A program made the translations under genes and the position numbers. The notes beneath the pieces are model-generated. The model did no database searches and had not been told where the DNA came from. It was given only the letters and a program-made list of their open reading frames with translations. Positions 53,929 through 60,000 of a stretch of 60,000 nucleotides of DNA are shown here, in pieces. Within the stretch, counting starts at the first letter, position 1. The number at the start of each line of letters is the position of its first letter. Source of the DNA: Bolinopsis microptera (Eukaryota > Ctenophora > Tentaculata > Lobata > Bolinopsidae); contig NC_087079.1 of the NCBI RefSeq assembly GCF_026151205.1, positions 14,634,445 to 14,694,444 on the forward strand, given 5' to 3'.

Positions 53929-55308
53929 CTAAACGGGTCTGACACACAACTCCACACTAGCATTCCTACCGGTCCTCCTATACCTGCACCCCTTCAAACT
54001 CTTCCCGTACACCAGACCACAAGGCAGCTTCTTAAAACAGCTGTCCGAACTCCTGTGCAGATAGTTCTGGAGTTTACCCTTAAACTCGGTCCGGATAACA
54101 GCTGAGTTGTGGGAGCTGGCGCTGGAGGACCGGGCCATAAAGTCAGCTCGTTGGGAATATGCTAGCGGTGAGCCCTGTGCTTCCCTGGAGGGTAAGGAGG
54201 CGGTTTCTAGGTTTGGGGTTCGGATTTGGGATTGTCGGTTCCAGGTGACCCTACAGTTTCGTACACATGGTAACAGCTTTCCGTATAGTTCGTGGTCACG
54301 TTGTAACTCTGGGCTCTTATTGGTGGGTGATATATCACGTGGGTTGTGGTTTGTGTAGTATTCTTTGCTCGGATTCCACAGCAACACGACCTCTTGATTA
54401 CTGCCCGGTATCCCAGGTGTTGGCTCCTGGTTCTCGGAGTCCACCTTTTTCTCTTTCAGCCGGGGGAGCTGCTCGATGTTTCCAGACCAGGCCAGGCTGC
54501 TCTTGTCCAGCAGAGTGGGAGCCTGGGTGGTCATTATGGTCTTATCTCCTGACTGCTGGGGCTGTGGGGGACGTTGAGTCAGCTCTTTGCTCAGAGAGAG
54601 TCTGTAAGAGTGTTGGAGCGGAGGGATCTTACCTGGTTTCTCGTGTACTGGCCTGAAATAGAACATGTTTAATAATGATAACAACTCGGCCATTTAAGCA
54701 ACTTGAATTTTAGCTTAAACCCAACATGAACCAATATATTGTTTGTGCTCCATGTTCATATCACTGATAACAGAAATAACTAAATTGTAAATGTAACTGA
54801 GAATAGTAACCTGATCTTGTGGGAGATGTATCTGTTCATGTAACTAGTCGGGTAACACCGGCTCTCACTCTCCGTCTCCTCAATAGTCTCATCTCTAAAG
54901 AAGAACCCACCACTGCTTGTCGAAGAGATTGGTTTCTTCCTTCGTATTCGTTTCTTCCTACTGGGAGGTAACTCCGGGGACTCCTTCTCTTCTTCTTCTT
55001 TCACCCAGGGAGAGAGGTCCGGTTCTGTTGTAATATCCGGGAGTGTGTATTTTAGACCCTCGCTGAGATGATGTTATTTCAGTTCTCAGTTTTTACTTAG
55101 AAACAAAACATCATTCGTGACATTAATTTTATTAAGGCCAAATCTCACCATTTAAATAAACGAGAATTTTAATTGCAAATCGAATTCATACACAAACTGA
55201 AGAGTAGACTTTCTTCTCTAACCTCAAATCCAATAACAATCTAGTGATGTTCCCTGATATTTTCAGGCTCTCACTTTCTTCACAACATGATGTATCTGGT
55301 GCCATCAT
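53929..55308 (-). CDS. unrecognised basic, serine-rich protein, three exons
   Basis: Exons on the minus strand: 55308-55223 (MMAPDTSCCEESESLKISGN), 55062-54811 and 54652-53929, joined in phase with GT-AG sites to about 353 residues. No signal peptide or membrane helix is seen. Residues about 30-45 read LSEGLKYTLPDITTEPDL, followed by an acidic run (KEEEEKE) and a basic patch (RKKRIRRKK) that could be a nuclear signal. The middle is rich in Ser, Pro and Gln and looks disordered. The C-terminus is basic with several cysteines (FKGKLQNYLHRSSDSCF...GLVYGKSLKGCRYRR). I do not recognise the family. The three in-phase exons support a real gene. It is convergent with alpha-spectrin. Confidence 0.65.
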
Positions 55309-56688
55309 ATAAGCCCTGTGCGATGAAAATGTAATTAAGCTAAAACTTTTAATCGCAATTCATTAATAATACTAGTCGTTTTTCTGTACAAAAGCACAAG
55401 ACCTCGACGACATGAAACAAATGTATCGTAAAACTCAAAGAGCAAACGTAGCCAACATCAAATTGCGACTGTGACTGCGAGAACTTCCATTATTACCAGC
55501 GTGTTAAACAGTAAACTATAAAGACAAAATGACGACAAGGGCCGCCATGACGTAAACTGTACAGCACAGCTACGGTCAAATCAGCTTTGGCGGTTTAACA
55601 GAGCTAGCTATAATCAACAAATTATTGAATAGCCTTCGTGGATCTCGCTCAGGACTCTGAGGCGTCCTAATTATATTCAAGCCTAAGTTTAACTTTAAGA
55701 ATAAAAGCAGTCATCATCACAAAATAGGTGGCATGATCACGAGGAGTTTGGGGATATTAACATCATGATTAGGAATTGAGACGAGAAACCGTCCACCACA
55801 TAGCAAAAGCATTAATATTTAAAATTAATGTAGAAATTAATTAATATTTAATGTAGAAATTAATTAAATCAAAATGTTAAATGCTAAGTGTCATATTTAT
55901 AAAATAGACGTTTAACTTAACTGTTATAACCGACCGGCGGCTGAGCGGACACAACATACAGATCAAATCAATATGCGACTATATGATTAACCACAGACAT
56001 GGAGCTGCAGATGAGAGGACTAACTGCTCGTCGAGCTGCATTGTGGTCAAACTCAATCATATTGATCACTAGCTTGACCCACTGAGATTTTAACAAAAAT
56101 CTCAGTGGGTCAACAAAACTTGGAGTTGGACCAGGGGAGGTTTTCAATAGACATTATACTAATACTATTACTAAAAGTAGGTGGTACTACTACTGGTCCG
56201 GTATAATGTAACAGCTATATTAACCGGATAAGAATACGACTCCCATGATCGCTGAGCTGTACAGTCTCTGGAATCACGCGCTCATTCACAGGTATTTTAA
56301 CTTGTACTTGTACTGCTGTTGTGGAGGAGCTTTAAAACTAAAAGGAATGGGAATGTAGCCACAATATCTTCAGCCTAAGCCAATAAGTTTTCAATTTCGA
56401 TCGTACATTAAACGTGAGCCTTTTAAAAACCGGCAGGCTTAACTGTTTAAACTGTGTATTATGTATAATGTATAAACTTGATACTTATACTGGTTTATTT
56501 ATAGTATGCGATATGATGTGGCGACTTTAAGTTTAACTCCTATACTATATACAGATATGATATAGATTAAATAGATCACATAGTTAACTTTATTTCAGCT
56601 TAAGATCAATAATTAAACCTAGTATGCTATCCGCAATCCGGATCTCACAGTCTTTAAAACAAGCCCGTTCTCTCTAAACTTGTATTAA
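55309..56688. other. no gene seen; perfect hairpin at 56074-56112
   Basis: Presumed upstream region of the minus-strand gene. It is AT-rich with several ttaattaa-like stretches around 55810-55870. A perfect 17-bp stem (ttgacccactgagattt and its complement) with a short loop lies at 56074-56112. No exon was recognised. Confidence 0.45.
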
Positions 56689-57265
56689 GGAGTCGTTCAC
56701 ATATTACGTAATTTCAGCTGAGGAGGGGGGGGGGGGGTTCCCAAATCCCAACTGATTACGCTAGTGTAATTTTTACAAAATAGGGGTCGTTCACATATTA
56801 CGTAATCAGCCGAGGGGGGAGGGGGGGTTTCCAAATGCTTACGGTTGATTACGGGGGGGGGGGGGGGGGGGGGGGTGTTTTGGTCGTTGATTACGTAATC
56901 AAAATTTTCTTTTTTACCCTCTAGAATAATAACAATTTGACAATATTTTAATTCAAATTCCACGCAATTTCACACTGATATAGTAGTAAAATTTAGGAAT
57001 CGATCGGGTATCCGGCTGCTAAAGTAAGTAGTTGGGAAGGTGCTTGGCCGGATATCATAACAATGATTTCGGCTCATAATGATCAGGGTAGCATGAAACG
57101 TAGAGAAAAGTGTTTTCCAGGGAAAAAATTCAAAAACGGGGGGGGGGGGGGGGGGGGGGTCAGGCCATGATTATGTAATTTTGCTGTCAGGAGGGGGGTT
57201 GAGTTTTGATTACGGTTGATTAAAATTGCTAAAATATTAATTACGTAATATGTGAACGACCCCTA
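56689..57265. mobile_element. nested MITEs of the GGGGTCGTTCACATATTAC family
   Basis: Ends ggagtcgttcacatattacg (56691) and ggggtcgttcacatattacg (56784) face a single inverted end, acgtaatatgtgaacgaccc (about 57243-57262). At least two copies are therefore nested or fused. The interior holds three long G runs (about 56727-56737, 56855-56876, 57138-57159). Confidence 0.75.
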
Positions 57266-57889
57266 AGTGTAAACAATTTAGTCCACAGGCTCATTGGCTC
57301 AATCTTAAACAAATGACAAAGCCGCTCATCGACAAGCTCTAAGTTTAACAAAGCCTAGGCTATAACAAGAAGTAGTAGAAGTATAAGAAGTATTATATCA
57401 AAACCTGTTAGTCATACCTCAATTGCAATTGTAAACAAAACCTGCCCTCATACAAAGCCGATCCACTATTATACTCTATAATATAATAGAACATATTATA
57501 TTTTAAACAAAACTATAGCTGTGCTTGTTATGACAACAATCAAAATGCCCATAGAAAACCCGGTGATGCAGAGTCTACAAGTCTAAGAGTTAAAAGAGAC
57601 AAGCCGCACACTTGAAGATAGTTCCACCACCAGCAGGCCAGCTGCAGCCCACTCACGATACTGCTGAGATCAGTTAATCATATTACGGTTTATACTTCCT
57701 AACTTCCAGGCATCTATTATACTCCACTTTTGATCTAGACTGAATCCATAGATCTGTGCGGCTTTTCGTTTAAAGTTTACCTGGTTATTTCAGCCCTCTT
57801 CGCCGAATATTCTATCGAAGATTTGGCGAACAATTAGAAAGAAGGCGGTGCCCGCGGTAAGTGTGGTTTGTATTCATGAATTGGTAGTG
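57266..57889. other. no gene seen
   Basis: AT-rich intergenic DNA; no repeat or coding signal recognised. Confidence 0.4.
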
Positions 57890-58235
57890 TTATTAATTAT
57901 AATATTTTCCGGTTCCGAATTGGAAGGGGTGTAATCCGATACGTGCGCATGATACAATATAGTGTCTAATATATAGAACGCCAGTGTTATTTGTTTTACA
58001 ACTTGCCGCCAGCCAGTCTGAGGTCTATGCTGATAATACCTTGGCTTCCCTTGCGGGATATATCGGCAAATTATCAGCTCTCAGTGTCCGAGACTTTTAG
58101 TGGATATAATTCCCGGAAGGTATTATAATACATAATACCTCCGGTTCTTCGGGCCGCAAATTCCCTCCAGCAAGCTGTCGGGAATTATCAAGCGGAGCCC
58201 GAAGAGCCGAAGGCATTATTATATTATATCAGCTG
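57890..58235. repeat. dispersed repeat, copy 2
   Basis: Shares ordered blocks with 32840-33370 (gatacgtgcgcatgatacaa, cttgccgccagccagtctga, ataattcccggaa). The right part holds inverted pieces around aataccttggcttccc and cggttcttcgggc / gcccgaagagccg. Confidence 0.65.
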
Positions 58236-58384
58236 TAACATTGATGATCCGTTAATGGTCAGCTGTATCGAAGTTATTGCATATTGATATAGTGGTGGTA
58301 ATAGTAGTGGCCAGGAGGGGCATGACGTATACATGGTACACGTGACGTATAGTTATACATGACGTATACATGTTATAGAGATAT

Positions 58385-58560
58385 TAACACTATACACTAT
58401 ACACTATGTATAGACATAGTAATACTATACACTATGTATAACTATAGACATAGTAACACTATACACTATACACTATGTATAGACATAGTAATACTATACA
58501 CTATGTATAACTATAGACATAGTAACACTATACACTATACACTATGTATAGACATAGTAA
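58385..58560 (+). repeat. tandem repeat of ctatacactatgtat units
   Basis: Two and a half copies of a roughly 70-bp unit built from catagtaacactatacacta and ctatgtataactatagaca sub-units. Confidence 0.85.
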
Positions 58561-60000
58561 CTTCGTATTCGGTCCAGTGAAACGTTGGTTGAAATGTCGG
58601 TTGAATAAAAGTCGGTTGGAAAAAAGTTCCAAGATTGAACTAAACCATGTTTGGTGAATGCATGTTGTGGATTCTTTCCTCTGCTAGTATAGCTGTAATA
58701 ATTAAAAGTAACTCTTCACGTAGCTTAAAGAAAAATACATGAAAAGTATTGATCAATTGTCTTTTCAAGTTGAAATTCAACTGACTTTGCAACCAACCTT
58801 TCAATTTCATGTAAATCGACTCATGAAAACATTTACACCGATACGTAACAATATAATGATAAAATAACTAAAACAAACGACTACGAGTAGTGTTATAGCC
58901 GTATGCATGGTAAGGTGGATTAAGAAACCCAAAACATTGTCAAATAATTAGAAAAAAGCCAAACGGTTTTTCATCTAATTACAAAGAAAAATGCTCACGT
59001 TTAGTTAGTTTAAAACTCTTTTACAGATAGAACGCGAGAAAAAGAGCAATCAACCTATTGCATCGTTTATAAAGTGCCGAAAATTCAAGCATCAGCTCCC
59101 GCAAACAAAATCAACAAACAGAACAAAATGTTGTCAATGCTTAATTACATATTGTATTGGAGATCTCCTTGGGCCGCAATACCACACTAATAAAAACTGC
59201 CACATTAATGAAAGACACCTTGTCTCGCTCGAAGCATTCCCAAAACTGATTTTAAAACTTGTACTATACGTGGGTGAGTATCCGATCTGATCAAAATAAC
59301 AAATTCAGCGAACTAAACTAATTGACCACAATTACAAAACTAATTGACCGCAAATATTATGATAGCCAAAACAAATGCTCTAACAATGACTCAACACGAT
59401 CAACTGACAATTGTCCGGCTGTGGTCTGTGCTGAACCATTTAACTGAATCCAACGGTCATCATTCAGATACAAACTTACAAACTGTTTCAAAACTAATCG
59501 CACCAGCCGCCGCAACTCTAACTAAATGGTGCCTCTACACTCTAGCCCTCAGACTACAATCGACTAATTTACTCTAGCCAAAACAAGTTCAATTCATTCT
59601 AAGAACAACCATGACATAACACACGATCCACTAAAAGGAATAAATTTACAAGCGGTGAAAGTGAAAGTGGCCCACACAGCACAAACAAACACAGTGCTCC
59701 TGAAATTACGGCCGGGGAGTCCGGACAACAAAGTTATCATGCAGTATGACGAACTGGGACCCATTATTAGTTAAATTCCTGTCATTTGATACTACACTTA
59801 TACCACTCTATCTTGCTTCAAGGTCATTACGGTATGTCATAGGTTAGAGCATGGACCATGGTGTTGTTTTGCACCCATGGTGAACTTAACAAGGGGGCAT
59901 CTAATGTAATTGGAAGAACTAAGAATAGGTTAAAGAGGTTTTAAGGGTACGCTAAAACGGGGTGATTAGATCAACTTGAAAGTTGAAGCATGCCCGGCTG
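58561..60000. other. no supported gene
   Basis: AT-rich sequence with a GC-poor run to the window end. A 77-residue frame (59344-59577) has no recognisable domain and no splice context. A second copy of an aattgaccacaaa/aattgaccgcaaa phrase at 59320-59355 is the only repeat noticed. Confidence 0.35.

Noticed and set aside
59344-59577. 77-residue frame near the window end
   Set aside because: No recognised domain, no splice or promoter context, in AT-rich DNA.

Overview
The window is eukaryotic, from an animal. It is AT-rich, its genes are split by canonical GT-AG introns, and it carries many transposable elements. The genes (alpha-spectrin with an SH3 domain and EF-hands, a GH35 beta-galactosidase, a seven-helix receptor, and SRCR plus cysteine-rich type I membrane proteins) point to an invertebrate metazoan. 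The SRCR/cysteine-rich proteins, the receptor style and the LINE/hAT content suggest a non-bilaterian such as a cnidarian, but this is a weak inference and no species can be named.

Layout. 1-1360: relics of LINE-type retroelements. 1368-4977 (+): a three-exon beta-galactosidase whose first intron holds a Tc1/mariner-type foldback element. 6007-53139 (+): one gene, alpha-spectrin, with about 51 coding exons that join to about 2430 codons, the normal full length of the family. Its introns host everything else in the middle of the window. The 13.5 kb intron 12 holds an antisense SRCR/cysteine-rich receptor gene present as two tandem copies (A 11551-13486, B 21797-23651); copy B has a frameshift and an internal deletion. 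Comparing the two duplicated units exposes later insertions as filled versus empty sites: a TTAA element in A, and in B a LINE (itself carrying a short LTR-like element) and a 4.1 kb DNA element with a retroelement nested in it. Intron 15 is almost entirely a 3.3 kb palindrome. Intron 20 contains a same-strand seven-helix receptor gene broken by one frameshift. Intron 45 holds a 3.3 kb hAT-like transposon with a decayed transposase. 53929-55308 (-): a three-exon gene for an unrecognised basic, serine-rich protein, convergent with spectrin. 55309-60000: no convincing gene, but MITEs, poly-G tracts and tandem repeats.

The most unusual feature is that tandem repeats in and around alpha-spectrin sit on functional boundaries. 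Intron 1 ends in 14 copies of its own 3' splice site plus the exon start. Intron 42 is about 28 copies of a 44-bp unit holding a perfect CTACTAAC branch-point motif and a CAG|GTACAG junction that reads both as acceptor and donor. At least five other exons have their donor duplicated or triplicated. The 4 kb SRCR duplication itself begins 20 bp inside an exon, across the donor. The nested receptor gene ends in seven copies of its own stop-codon region. This recurrent link between duplication and splice sites is the main candidate for something undescribed.
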